Source: Letharia columbiana (lineage: Eukaryota > Ascomycota > Lecanoromycetes > Lecanorales > Parmeliaceae). From it: a stretch of DNA of 64,000 nt. The notes beneath the pieces were generated by a model. It was not told where the DNA came from. It made no database searches and was given only the letters and a program-made list of their open reading frames with translations. Positions 48,509-61,442 of the stretch are shown piece by piece (position 1 is the first letter of the stretch; every line of letters begins with the position of its first letter). The stretch is from positions 310,001 to 374,000 of the forward strand of contig NW_023501043.1 in NCBI RefSeq assembly GCF_014066305.1. Direction: 5' to 3'. The position numbers and the translations under genes are program-made.

Positions 48509-49171
48509 CTTTAGAGGAAATATACGATTGAAGTACATTACGTGATTATATCATTAACTCGATATTTGTTATAACTTTCAATCAACTTTCAATTAACTTT
48601 TTATTAATATTAAATTTTCTATAATAGTAGATTATTCGATATTCGAAATAAATAGATAATTACTTGGTTATTTCCTTATTATATATTAAGGTTTATACTA
48701 ATTCGATTATCTCGCTTCGCTTATAATAGTCTATTCATCAACGTCACGTGATTAATTTTTCGATTTTTCGATTTCTCTCGAAATTTGATATATAAGTAAG
48801 ATATATAGCCCTATAGAGCTGTGGGACTTAAAGAAAAAATTCGAAAAAATTCAAATATCACCGCTATTCATTAATTCTCTACTAGTAATATATTAATGTA
48901 TTACTTTATAGCGTAGTATTGAAATAAAAATAAATCGATATCTCTTTCATATTTCATTAACTATCCATTAACCATCCATTAACAATAAATTTAACTGAAT
49001 CTTCTATGAATAGAAAGTTTTATATAACTCTATTCGACATACGTTATATAAAACGTAAAATCTGAATATATCCGATATATAGTCTTTATTATATAAATCG
49101 TATTATTATTGCTAATAGTATATCTATTTTCTATTAATAGTAAATTCCCATATGTAGTAGCTTTCGTAAGT
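48509..49171 (+). mobile_element. 661-bp TA-flanked repeat, copy 4 (TAE-4)
   Basis: It begins CTTTAGAGGAAATATACG after TA and ends GTAGCTTTCGTAAGT. Instead of the TA seen at the 3' ends of copies 1 and 2, it is followed by cttacgagagctactatata (49172-49191), the reverse complement of its own end. It separates a minus LT1 fragment from a plus LT1 fragment. Confidence 0.7.
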
Positions 49172-49192
49172 CTTACGAGAGCTACTATATAT

Positions 49193-50216
49193 AGAAATAA
49201 TAGATAATAATACTTTAATCTATATATAAGATACTTAATATTAAAATTTAATTAATAAAAAAATTTATATAATTAGATTATCTTTTTAATAAAGTAGTTT
49301 ATATTTAATTAATATATTTAATCTTATAAAAAATAGCGTTTTTATAAACTATTAATTTTAATAATTAATTAATAATATTATTATTTATATTAAAAACGTA
49401 ATTAGAAATAAAATATTAAGTATTTTAATTATTTATTTAATTTATATTTATATAAATAATAAATAATCTTAAATCTTCTCTAAATATTAGTTACTAATTT
49501 TTAATATTATTTAAATATTAAAAAATATATTTAATAATCCTTTAATAAGATTTATTAAGATTTAAGATATATTTAGAGATTATTAAAATAGCGAATATAA
49601 TATTAAGTTAAGTATTTAATATTATATATATAAAGGAGTAAAGACCTATAAATTAAATTCATAATCATTTTACTTGATTAGGACTGTCGAGTAAATTTAG
49701 TAAGCGATTTTTAGTGAGTGATACTTGAATTCTATGTCTTTGAAGAATTATAAGACTAAATTTCAAGAAAATCTCATTTTTAAAAAGCGCAAGTTATAGG
49801 CTATAATTAAAAAAAAATTCAAAAGTTTAACAGTTTTAAAACAAAAAAGTTATTCTATATGTGAATAACGTATACCTATTTTTTTAATAAGAAGGCGCGA
49901 AAGGGCTAGCGGGCTGACTCAACCGGTCTAACTAAAGAGCGTAGCGGACCTAAATTTATAATTGGCTACATATACAAATTCAAGGTTTTTTAGATTAGCC
50001 CTATCTTATTCTTTTATATATACTAATAATTTTATAATTAATTAATAGGTAGATATAGCGAGATTAATTAATAAAAATAAAAATATTTTTAATAATATAA
50101 AAGTTATTATTATTAATAGAAGTAGATAATAATATAAAGTTTAATATATTATATTTCTTTAGAAACTTCTTAATATAATCTTTTTAATTAAAATATAGAA
50201 TTTAATTAATATAGGT
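49193..50216 (+). mobile_element. LT1-d: forward LT1 fragment
   Basis: It matches LT1-a from about 6290 to 6905, with HLE-7 inserted. It is degraded and has no readable domain. It ends where the reverse fragment LT1-e begins. Confidence 0.6.
49635..50026 (-). mobile_element. Helitron-like element HLE-7
   Basis: In reverse it begins TTAGTATATATAAAAG after A and ends CTTTACTCC before T (a CTCC variant). The unoccupied site is at LT1-a 6715/6716. The joined flanks (tataaa + taatttt) equal it in length with one G-to-A difference. The CCGGT-containing core near 49920 is well preserved. Confidence 0.75.
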
Positions 50217-50221
50217 AAATA

Positions 50222-53110
50222 AATTAATAATTTTTTTAAATTTATATTCTTTATTTTAAAAAAGAATATATATAACAATATTGAAATAATTCCTATTATA
50301 ATATTTATTAGCTTATTTAAAATTATTAATTATTTTAAAAAAAATTCTTCTTCTTTATTTATAAATTTAAAAAATTCTTAACAAAAATATATATATAATT
50401 TTTATTAAAAATCAAATAAGTAATTTATTTAATTTTATTTAAATTTTGAAAATAATTTAATTAGTAATTTTAATTAATTTAAAATTTAAAAAAAAATATC
50501 TAAGATAATATATTTAATAATAAAACTTTTTTTATAATTTTTATAATAATATCTTTTACTTTATAAGTAATTGTGATTTAATTTTAATAATAAATTATTT
50601 ATTCGATATTTTAAGAATATATAAAAAACTCTTCTTAAATTCTCTAATATTATTAATAAAAATCTCATCTTCTAAATCTCATAAATCTTAAATCTATAAA
50701 AAATTTATATCAAACTTTTATTATAAAATATATAAGAAATTATTATATAAAAGAAAATTGATTCGTTAATTAATAATAGAATTTAAATTCTAATACATCT
50801 TTTATTAAATATATATATTTTAAAAGATTAATAAATCTATAAATTTAAAACTTTTTATATATAAAAAATTATATAATATAAAACTCGCTAAATTATTTAA
50901 ATTTTAAATAATAAGAATAAATTAACTTTAATAAAATCTTTATCTTTATTATTAAATTTATAAATTATAAAATAATTTTTATATTAATAATAGTCTTAAA
51001 TTAAAAATTTAAGTAAATAGATATTAAAATTACTCTTCTATATAAAAGTCTTTAAAAAAAAATCTATATTATTTAATTTATTAATTTTAAAATAAAAAAT
51101 AAAAAAATAAAATATATAAATTTATTAAGATATTTTATAATTCAAAATAATCTTCTAAAATTTAGTTTAATAATTTAATAATTTATTTCAAAAAATTAGA
51201 TTTTGAATCTATTATTATTAATTTTCTATTATTATTAATAATATTATTATTATTATTATTTATATAAATAATATTCTACTCGCTAATCTCGATAAAATTA
51301 AAATATAAAATATTAAGAATAAATTTAATAAAAAGTTTAAAATAATTAATTTAGAATCTTATATCTATCATTTTAATATAATAATTATTAAAAAATTGAT
51401 TAATTAAATTCTATATTTTAATTAAAAAGATTATATTTAAAAGTCTTTAAAGAAATATAATATATTTAACTTTACGCTATTATTTTTTTTATTTATAATA
51501 ATAATTTTCATATTATTAAAAATAATTTTATTATATTAATTAATTAATTATTTATTTATTTATATAGACGATATTAGATACTCAACTTAATATTATATTT
51601 ATTATTTTAATAATTTTTAAATATATTTTAAACCTTAATAAATTTTATTAAAAAATTATTAAATATATTTTTTAATATCTAAATAATATTAAAAACTAAT
51701 AATTATTACCCAATAAAGATTTAAAATTATTTATTTATTATATGAATAGATTAGATAGATAATTAAGATATTTAATATTTTATTATTAATTAACGAGTAA
51801 AGATCTATAAATTAAATTTATAATCATTTTTTTAATTAGAATTATCGAGTAAATTTAATAAGCGATCTTTAATAAGCGAACTTTAGTAAGTAAGATTTAA
51901 ATTGCTTACGCTTTAATAATTATAAGATTAAATTTGAGACCTCTTTTTTATTTAAAAGCCTAATTTACGTTTTATAATTTAAAAAAAATCTTAGAATTTT
52001 AATAGAAAATTAAAAGGTTATTTCAAAATCAAATAATATATATTTATTTTTTAATTAAGGTTATCGACTATCGAGTAAATTTAATAAGCGAACTTTTAAT
52101 ATATAATATTTAAATTCCTTACTTTTAAATATATATAAGATCGAATTTTAGAATTTTTTCGATAAAAAGAAGCGTAAGTCGCGCTCTATAATTTAAAAAA
52201 TAAAATAAAAATTTAATAAAAAATTAAAAATAAAAAAGTTATTCTATTTATAAATAATATATATCTATTTTTTTAATAAAAGAGATATAAAAGGGCTAGC
52301 GAGTTAACTTAGATAGTTTAATTAGTAAATATAATAATTCTGAATTTATAATTAGCTATATATAAATTTTAGAGTTTTAAACATAGCTTTATCTTATTCT
52401 ATTATATATATTAATTATTAAAATAATAATTTATTATAGCGTTATTCTTTTATAAAATTAAATATATATATTTAATTATATAAATTTCTTAATTAATTGA
52501 ATTCTAATATTAAGTATATATAAATTTTTATTATTTCTTATAATAATTAAAGTATTATAGCTTTTATTGAAGATTCTTAATTTTATATATATATTAAATA
52601 TATCGATATTTAATATTATTATATATAAAAATAAATTATTACTAATAACGTTATTTTTAAATATATCTCTATCGAATAATAAATAATTAATAAATTTATT
52701 AAGATATTATTTAAGGATAAATTTAAGAAATTTTATATGTTAATTAGAGTAAAGTATTGTTTATAATATTTTTATCTACTTAAAAAAATCAATTTCAATT
52801 TTAGAGAAGTCATTTTATTAATTTTTACAATTTAGAAAATCTATTTAAATTGTTTATTAAGTCGTTGTTATATTACATTTAATACTTTATAAATTCGCTA
52901 TTTTATATTAAAATAATTATTTCTTTAACGCTATTATTATTATCGCTATTAAAATTATTAAATTTTAAATTATATAACTTTTAACGTTTTAATAATTATA
53001 TAATATAATTATATAATATATCTTAATATATTTATATTTAATTTTTATTTCTATAATAACTTTATATTTAATATATTTAAATATCTTATTTTATATTTTT
53101 CTAAATTATA
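50222..53110 (-). mobile_element. LT1-e: reverse LT1 fragment with terminal repeat
   Basis: It matches LT1-a from about 8085 back to 5890 in reverse complement, with HLE-8 inserted. At 52975-53110 it runs straight into a weak reverse copy of the terminal repeat, for example taataattatataatataat, so the leader region present in LT1-a (4507-5890) is missing here. Confidence 0.55.
51794..52414 (-). mobile_element. Helitron-like element HLE-8 (621 bp, two modules)
   Basis: In reverse it begins TTAATATATATAATAG after A and ends CTTTACTCG before T. It has two internal modules (about 51815-52030 and 52040-52260). The unoccupied site is LT1-a 6457/6458. The joined flanks (attattaattaa + ttattaaaata) match it with no added bases. 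Confidence 0.75.
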
Positions 53111-56100
53111 AATTTAAGTTTTATCTAATAACTATTATATTATAACTATTATTTATCTTTATAATTATACTTATTTTTAAATTTTTAATAATTAATTTAT
53201 AATATTTAAAGCTTATTATATAAAGATAATAATAACTATGAAAATATTCTTTTAACTTTCTTAATAAAAGTATTTTTTTTTAAAATAATTATAAATTTAA
53301 GCGAATATAATTTATTAATAGTATAAGAAATTAATAATCGCTTTTATTTTTTTTCTAGATAAATTAAAATAGGATATATTTGATTAAAATATTAAATATA
53401 TTAAATATATTAAATATATAGCTATATCGCTATATAATTAAATTCATTAACTTTTATTCAATTAAAATACTTAATTTTATTAAAAATAAAACTATTTTAT
53501 ATTAATTTTAATTTTAAAATAAATTATCTTATTAAACTAATAATTATTAATTAAAAGTAATTAAATAATAATATTAATAGTTTAATTATAATCTAAAATA
53601 TTTTCAAGCTAGTATTATTATCTTTTCATAAATTAATAAATTAATTTTAATATAAAATGATAAGAATATTTTATTAATATTAATTTCTAAATTTTTAAAA
53701 ATCTAAACTTTATTATCGAATTTTTCATTTATAATTATTTATATTCTAAGATATTATTATAATTGTGAAATTAAAATAATTTTTAAAATTTTATAATGAT
53801 AATTATAGGTAGCGATATAAATTTTTTAAATTTAAATTTTTAAATAAATAATATAAGAAAAGTATTAAATTTCCTTTAAATAGAAGATCTATATTTTTAT
53901 AATAATTATACTTTATATAATTTTATTAAAAATTAATTTTTATTTATAAATTATTTTTATAATCAAATATTTTCTATTTTAATTATATTGAAATATATAT
54001 ATTATAGCTTTATATATACTAATTTTCTATTTTTTATATAAAAATATAAAGTTTAAAAATAATAACTAATTAATATTAATAAAAACTTTAAAAACTTTAA
54101 TAATAACTAGAATATTTATTTTATTAAAAAATAATTTTATTAATTGAAAATTTAAAATTAGTAAGAATATATTTAGCTTTATAAGTAATATTAAACTATT
54201 TAATTTTTATATTATCTTAAAATATTTATTTTATTTATTTTAAAATTACTTATATAGTTTTTATTTTATTTTATCATTTTATTTAAAATAATTTTTAAAT
54301 TATTATTATCATTATCGCTATTACCCTCTTTATTAATATCTTATATATTTTATTTAAAATATATTTTAATAATAAATAATTTAAATAATTAATTATATTA
54401 AAAATAATAAATAAAATATTTAATCAATTAAATTTAATTATAAAAAGATTATAAATATATATCTTATACTATTAAGTCTTAATAAATCTTTTTAATTTTA
54501 ATAAATCTTTTTATTTAATTAGATAATATATTTTTATATATTTATATATTTAAAATATAGCTTAAATTATAAATATGAAAATAAAAAAATATCCTTATTC
54601 TTTTGTTTTCTCTAAAAATATAATTTTTTAATTTTTTTGAAAAGAGAAATTAAGAAAGGAATTTTAGCTTTATATTATTATCTCTTACTTATTTTATTAA
54701 CCTTTATACTTTTTTAATAACTATAAGACTTTATAGATCTTAATTTTAAAATTGGGAATCTTCGCTTTTTATAAAATCTTTTTTTTATCTTTTTTTATTT
54801 TACTCTACTTTTTTTTATTATTAATATTATAATTCGCTTAATATTTATTTATTAAAAATTTCGCCTTTTTAATAGTAATATTATTATATTAATAATTCTT
54901 TATAATTCTTCTAATATCTTTTTAAAGTATTTATTAATTTATTTTAAATTCTTACTTAAAAAAAGAAAGTCTGTTTTAATCTTAAAATCTTTTATTCTAT
55001 TTTCTCTAAATTCGCTATTTTTTAAATCTTTCTAAATATTATTAAAAAGTTTTTTATATATAATTTTATCTTTATTATTATTTAAAAATAATTAAAATTA
55101 TATTATAAACTTAAAAAGATTTAATACTTTTATATTATTTTTATTATTTTTAATATAGCGAAAATAAGATTAATAGCGCTTTTTATAAATTATATTTAAT
55201 AAATAAAAGCTATTAATTAACAGTTTAGTATAACTTAATATAGAGATATATTTAGATAACTAGATTTTATAAAAAAAAATTATCTTTTTACTAGATATTT
55301 AAGAAACATCTTTTTTAGAAATATTTTTAAATATCTTATACTCTTATAATAATCTCTTTCTATCTTTTACTTTATTTAATAAATAAATAAAATAAATTTT
55401 TATAATTATTCTAATTTTACAATTATCTTATCTTCTTTATTATAAATAAATAATAACTTTTATTAATCTTTCTTTTATATAATTTTTTTAATTAAGTAAT
55501 TAATATTATTAAATAAATTTAGATAATTAATCTTTATTAAAGTTTTAAAGAAAATAATATACTTTTATAAGAGTTTTTAATTTAGAATATTTAAATAAAA
55601 TATTTATAATATAACTTAAAAAGAACTTTATTCTCTTTCTTAAAATATAATGTTAAATACTTTATAAGATACTATTTAATTAATTACTTATATATACTTT
55701 TACTTAAATTATAAAGAGTAATTATAAATTACTATATAGATATTATATATTTATAAGAAAAATCTTATCTAATCTCTTTAGATTAAAATAAAAACTATTA
55801 TCTTTGTTTTTAAAATATATTTAATTTATTTTAATTTATTTATATCTTAAACTTTTAATTTCTCTCTTATATTTTAAACTTGAAAAATTTCTTTTATTTC
55901 TTTTTAAAGAGTTAATTTATATAATTATATCTTAGCGAGTAAATATTAATTTAAAAAATTTATATAAAAAATTTATTTAATATTTATTTTTATCTTTTTA
56001 GAGAATATTAATATAGCTAGTATATTTATAGCTAGTATATCGCTAATATATTTAATATTTTACTTTTTTTAATTATATATATAATTATTTAAAGTAATAT

Positions 56101-56765
56101 ATAATAATTTACTTATATAGAGAAAGTTTATTTTATATATATATATATATATTTAAATAAAAGTAGAACTTTTAATTTTTATTAATTTTTAATGAAGAAA
56201 TCTTTAACTTAATTTTAATTTCTTCTATTATATTAATATTTTTATTTATTTAGAAACCTCTAATTAATAATAATTTTAATATAATATCTACTCTCTATTT
56301 TTTTAATTCTTTTTTAATTTTTACATTTTTTAAATTTTTTCAAATTAAATTTAAATTTATTATTATATCTTAGCTAGCGAGCTTTATAACTTTTAAAATT
56401 TAAGTTTTTTTTTTAAAACATCTCTTATCTTATATCTTTATCTTCTTTTTTCTTTTATATATTTTTTAATATAAGAGTTATTCTAATATAGAAGTATATT
56501 ATAAAAGTTATATATATTAATAAATTAATAAATTCTCTATTTAAAGAAAATCTATTTATTAATAAATTCTTATATATTAAATCATATTAAATTAAGAGTA
56601 AATTTTATATTAGATATTAAGAAAAGAAAGAAAGATAGCGCTCTTATCATAAAGTAGCGAGATTTAAATAAAAAAATTTTTTTTTTTAGTAAAGTAAAAA
56701 CTTTTTTATAAGTAAAGAATTACTCTTTTTTCATCTTAGTAGAAAAATATATACCTATTATATTA
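53111..56765. other. RIP-degraded sequence, no gene
   Basis: About 3.6 kb of AT-rich, stop-filled DNA. Pyrimidine-rich stretches on the + strand between 54600 and 56500 hint at former coding sequence on the minus strand, but no domain can be read. It includes one arm of a direct repeat (56474-56605). Confidence 0.5.
56474..56605 (+). repeat. about 130-bp direct repeat, left copy
   Basis: It shares aagtatattataaaagttat, ttaattctct-type and aatttctatatattaaat-type segments with 61316-61442, 4.8 kb to the right in the same orientation. The two could be remnants of an element's termini, or independent fragments. Confidence 0.5.
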
Positions 56766-57040
56766 GGGGCTATCAAGTTACTTCTACTTATGAAATAAGT
56801 TACTTATTTACCCCTGCAGCCCTATTTCAGCCCTATGATAAGTAGAAAAAAAACGACTTTTGAATAGCAACTCCGGACCTGCTATTCAACTCCATAAGCT
56901 ACTTATTGCGTATTCTATTACACGTTCTAGAGTAGCCTTCTATATATATAACACGCCATCTCTTGCCAAGCCTGATTCTATAGGCGTTATGGCTAGAAAG
57001 AAGCCTAAACGCGCCCTGATAGACGCCTGTGTCGAAATGT

Positions 57041-57103
57041 GGCCCCCGCGCATCCTAGCCACCATGTTTTTGGCCTCCGCGCATCCCAGCCACCATGTTT
57101 TCC
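57041..57103 (+). repeat. 30-bp direct repeat, two units
   Basis: Two adjacent units share tggccYccgcgcatccYagc and caccatgttt. The two Y differences are C/T. They lie inside the 762-bp element. Confidence 0.8.
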
Positions 57104-57290
57104 CGCTACCTGATTTTGTACTGTATTTAGGATCTGGCCCCGGAGAGGTTTTGGAGAATCAATCCGTCTGTTCTACATCATCACATACCTGATATTCTAA
57201 CAGCCCGTATCAGCTATCTACTTACCACTGCGGCGGAAGTGAAAGTCATAATGACTGCGGTGAGGTATAATCGTTGTAATGGCTTTGAGA

Positions 57291-57325
57291 GGTGTTTTAT
57301 GTGGCCATGGGCCACATAAAACACC
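57291..57325. other. perfect 16-bp stem hairpin
   Basis: ggtgttttatgtggcc is followed by atg and then its exact reverse complement. It could extrude as a cruciform or form an RNA hairpin. It is not followed by a T run, so a terminator reading is not supported. Confidence 0.9.
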
Positions 57326-57529
57326 TGTTGGGAATCGTTCTCGGATCGTTTTTATCCGCTAAGGCCCTATATCGAATGTAGTTAACGCGGTACTACTATT
57401 ACGAGACTATTTAAGAAGAAGAAGAAATAGTTACTATCTATAAGTAGAAATGATAAGGGTGCTATCAAAGAACTAGTAGCTTATTGTATTTTTAACTAGA
57501 AGAAGTAGAAGTAACTTTGATAGCCCCTA

Positions 57530-60284
57530 TTATAATTTAACGATTCTTCTATTTCTTCTTAATACTATTGTAATAAATAGCGATATAATTATAAATTAAT
57601 AAAAATGTTTAATAATTATATTAAAACGAAAATAAATTAATTCTTTAAAACTCGAATTTTAAATAGATAATAAAATAATACTTTAAGAATATTATATTTT
57701 TATTAATTATTGGAAAAGTAATTATTAAAAAGAGGTTTTTTTTATTAGAAATACTATAAAATAAAATTCATATAGATTCTTTAATATTTTCATTATTGTT
57801 ATATTACGACACTTTATTTTCCTTATAAAAATATTAATTTTATATATTTTTTTAATAAGATCTTTAGCGAATTTTAGATTCTCGAGTTTATATTAGATAT
57901 TGTCTTATAGATTATAATTTAACTATTAAAAATGATACTATAATTTATTATCAACTATTTATTATTTAAGAATCATTTTAGTTTTATAGAAATTTAATAA
58001 TTTATTTTTATCAAAAATAGAAGATAAATTTATACATTAAGAATATGAATATAGATTTTTATTATTAGATATAAATTTTAGCTAAATAATTAAAATAATA
58101 AGATAATTCTTTATAATAGATAATAAAATAAATTTATAAATAAGATTATCGATTTTTATAAATTATTTAAAAAGAGTTAATAGTACGTTATTAATAAAGT
58201 TTTTAGTTTTTTTTAAAAAATCTTATATTTATAATATAGATAAAGATAAATCTTTTTATCTTTTTTAAAATTAAATAATATATATTTATTATTATAATAA
58301 GCTTTAATTATAATATTAACGAAAATTATAACTTTATTAATAACTTTATATATAATTAATTATAATTTCTTAATATTCTATAAAAATAAATCTTTGAAAA
58401 GATTAATTTTATTATTACTATAAAATTTATACATTATCTTATTAAACGCGAACTCGATAGTAAAATTAATTAAATTGTTAAGAATTAAATTAATAAATAA
58501 TAATATTTAATATTAATTAATATTCTTTACTGTATAATAGCGTAAAATTATTTTTATAATTTAATTTATATATTTAAATTACTTATTTATCTATAAATAA
58601 TAAATAATAAATATAAACAAATTTACGCTAAGTCGCTTAAAGATAGTCTTTTACAATAGCGATATAATTTTAAAATTTTTATTATTAATAAAGAATTATA
58701 GAATTTTTTAATTATACTTATAAAGTATTATAATAATAATATTTATTTAATTAATAATATTTTTAATACTTTTTTTAATATAGAAATAATTCTTTTAATA
58801 AATTTATTTATTATCTAAGTAAAATACTATAATTTTTAATTTTTAATAATTTAATAATAAAATTCATTATTAATATATAGAATAAGATTAATAATATAAT
58901 TATTAGATTAAGAGATTTATATAATATATAAGTATAATTATTTAATAAATTATTAGATATAAATAAAGCTTAATAAATGATTATATAATCTATAAAAATT
59001 ATTATAATTTAATAAATTATATAAAGTATTATATAAATACTTTCTTCTCGAGAAAGTAGAAAATATAAAGTTTCTCTTTGTTATTATTAAATATATAGTA
59101 TATAATTTTTTTAAAGCTTAAATTTAATATCTAGCTTCTTATTTTCATTATTCAATTTTTTTTAATTCTTTATTTAAATAAATTCTTTTTTTTAGAATTT
59201 TAAAAACATATTTTTATTTTTAGTTATTTTTATAGATTTTATAAAGTCGAGTTTTAAAATTATCTAATATCTTAATGAATATAATATAATGAATAACTCT
59301 CGCTTTCATAATAAAATCTAAATTAAAAATTTCGATAATATATTTATAAAGAATATTAAAAAAAATTAAAAGAGAAATTAAATTTTATTTCTAATAGTTT
59401 AAAAAGATTATTAAGAATTATCTTTAACTTATTAGATTTATAATAAATAGAAAAATTAAAACTTAATAGGTATTAAGATATTTTTATTGAACGAAAATTA
59501 AGTTTATTAATATTAGAAGTTATTAGAGTAATTTAATAAAATATTTATAAAATAATAAAATAATTAGTATAAATAATTATTCATAGAATTAAGAAAGACT
59601 TAATTAGATATCTAATTTTTTGAAAAACCTATTTTTATAATTTTTATAATTTCGAGTTTTATAAATTAGTAATTTTATATAATCTTATTCAAAAGTTTAT
59701 TTAGAAATATAATTAATTATATTAATATTTTTACTATAATCATATTTTAATAAAGCTTTCAATCTTTTTTAATATAATAAATTATTATTATAAAGCTTTA
59801 GCTTTTAGAGTTATTAATATCGATATAAAGATAATAACTTCGATTATAATATATAAGAAAGATTAGATTATTCAACGTCTTCTAAAGCTCTTAATATATT
59901 TAGATTTTTCTTTCTATAAAATTTTTAATTTATAGTTTTATTAATTATAGTTTTTTTTATTTTTTATTAATTTCATTATCTTTTTTTTTATTAATAATTT
60001 TTAAATAAGTTAGATTTTTTATTTTTATAATAGCTTTAAGATCTAGATATAGTACTTTTACGCGGTCGCTAGCTATATAAAATATAAACTCTATATATAA
60101 TTAAAGTAAAATTAAAAGAAATAAAAGTATATAAAATAAATAGCGAGATAAAGTTATAAGAGATAAGATTATATAAAATAAATAGTAAGATAAAATTATA
60201 AGAGATAAGGTTATATAAAACGAATAGCGAGATAATTAATAGTAAGATAGTTAATAGTAAGATAAATATACCTTAGTATATTAA
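57530..60284. other. RIP-degraded sequence, no gene
   Basis: About 2.75 kb of AT-rich DNA with stops in all frames. No domain was recognised. It ends with a tandem array just before HLE-9. Confidence 0.5.
60131..60245 (+). repeat. 42-bp tandem repeat
   Basis: About 2.7 units built on ataaaataaatagcgagata followed by aagttataagagataag. Third-unit variants keep cgaatag, so the array predates full degradation. Confidence 0.8.
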
Positions 60285-60700
60285 TTAGTATATATAAAAG
60301 AATAAGATAGGGCTAAACTAGAAAACCTTGAATTTGTATGTGCAGCCAATTATAAATTCGGGTTCGCTACGCTTTTTGATTAGACACCACGGGTAAATAA
60401 ATTAGCGTCCGCAATTATTAAAATATCTTTTTCTACTTTTAACCTTTTAATAACTTTACTATTTTCTATTAAAATTTAATCATTTTTTTTTAAATTATAG
60501 ACCATAATTTACGCTTTTCAGAAGTTAAAGAATTTTGAAATTTGATCTTATAGTTCTTTAAAGGTAAGGAATTCAAATATTACTTACTAAAGGTCGCTCA
60601 CCAAAGGTGCAAAGATCGCTCACTAAAGACCGCTCATCAAATTTACTCGACAGCCCTGATTAAAAAGATAGGTTATAAATTTAATTCATAGGCTAAATCG
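60285..60700 (+). mobile_element. Helitron-like element HLE-9 (416 bp)
   Basis: It begins TTAGTATATATAAAAG after A and ends GGCTAAATCG before T, so the final TCG|T is kept although the preceding bases differ from other copies. It has the TGTGCAGCCAATTATAAATT and GACACCACGGGTAAATAAAT regions also seen in HLE-5. Four TCGCTCA-type iterons lie at 60585-60645. One module. Confidence 0.75.
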
Positions 60701-61036
60701 TTTATATATAAGATAATAAGATTATATTTAATATCTTTTAATTATAAAAAGGTTAAATAATTAATAGATAATAAATATTTAAATATAATAGACGTATTTT
60801 TAATAGTAATAAGAGAGTATAACTAGTTGATTAGCTATCGCTACAAGAAAATAATTTAAAAAGTTTATTATTTATTAATTTAAAATAATTTAATCTTTTA
60901 GATTTTATTCAAAGCGATTTAAAAAAGCTTATCTTACTACTATTAAAAGTCTTAATAATATTTCTTAAAAAGCTATATATAAGATTTATATCTTATATTA
61001 CTAGCGATTATACGAAAGCTAATTAAATTTAAAGAA

Positions 61037-61095
61037 GATATATATATATTAAAAGAGAACATATATATATTAAAAGGAAGTATATATATATTATT
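61037..61095 (+). repeat. 22-bp tandem repeat
   Basis: About 2.5 units of atatatatattaaaagRRaR. Confidence 0.75.
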
Positions 61096-61315
61096 TTCTT
61101 TAATTCAAAATTAAAAATACTAATAAAATAAAGTAACTTAACTTTATAGAAAGTCTATTACTATAATAGAATAAAAGCTAAAATTAATTAAAAAAATTAA
61201 TCTAATAAAATTAATTTCTTAATTATATTATTAAGAATATATAGTTATTAAGCGAAGAAAGTGTAATAAATAAATAAGTTAATACTTATTTATATTTAAC
61301 TTAATATTATTATTA

Positions 61316-61442
61316 TTAATATAAAAGTATATTATAAAAGTTATACATATAAATAGATTAATTAATTCTCTAATTAAAAAAAATTTACTTATTAATAAAT
61401 TTCTATATATTAAATTTTACTAATTTAAAAATAAATTCTATA
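61316..61442 (+). repeat. about 130-bp direct repeat, right copy
   Basis: Counterpart of 56474-56605 in the same orientation. The sequence on either side does not continue to match. Confidence 0.5.

Larger units (their letters stand above)
56766..57527. mobile_element. un-RIPed 762-bp TA-flanked element
   Basis: The inverted ends GGGGCTATCAA(A)GTTACTTCT match over about 24 bases (56766-56789 and 57503-57527) with one extra A on the right. Each is flanked by TA (56764-56765 and 57528-57529), as in Tc1/mariner-type elements. Composition is normal, with many CpA, TpG and CpG. The only long frame (56860-57192, plus) has no recognisable domain and is too short for a transposase. A perfect hairpin and a 30-bp direct repeat lie inside. 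It is most likely a non-autonomous element that arrived after RIP or was too rare to be hit. Confidence 0.8.

Noticed and set aside
56860..57192. 110-codon frame as a transposase or host gene
   Set aside because: It is far too short for a mariner-type transposase, has no helix-turn-helix or DDE pattern, and contains the 30-bp direct repeat in translation.
57291..57325. Hairpin as a rho-independent-type terminator
   Set aside because: No T run follows the stem, no transcript is supported nearby, and the setting is eukaryotic.
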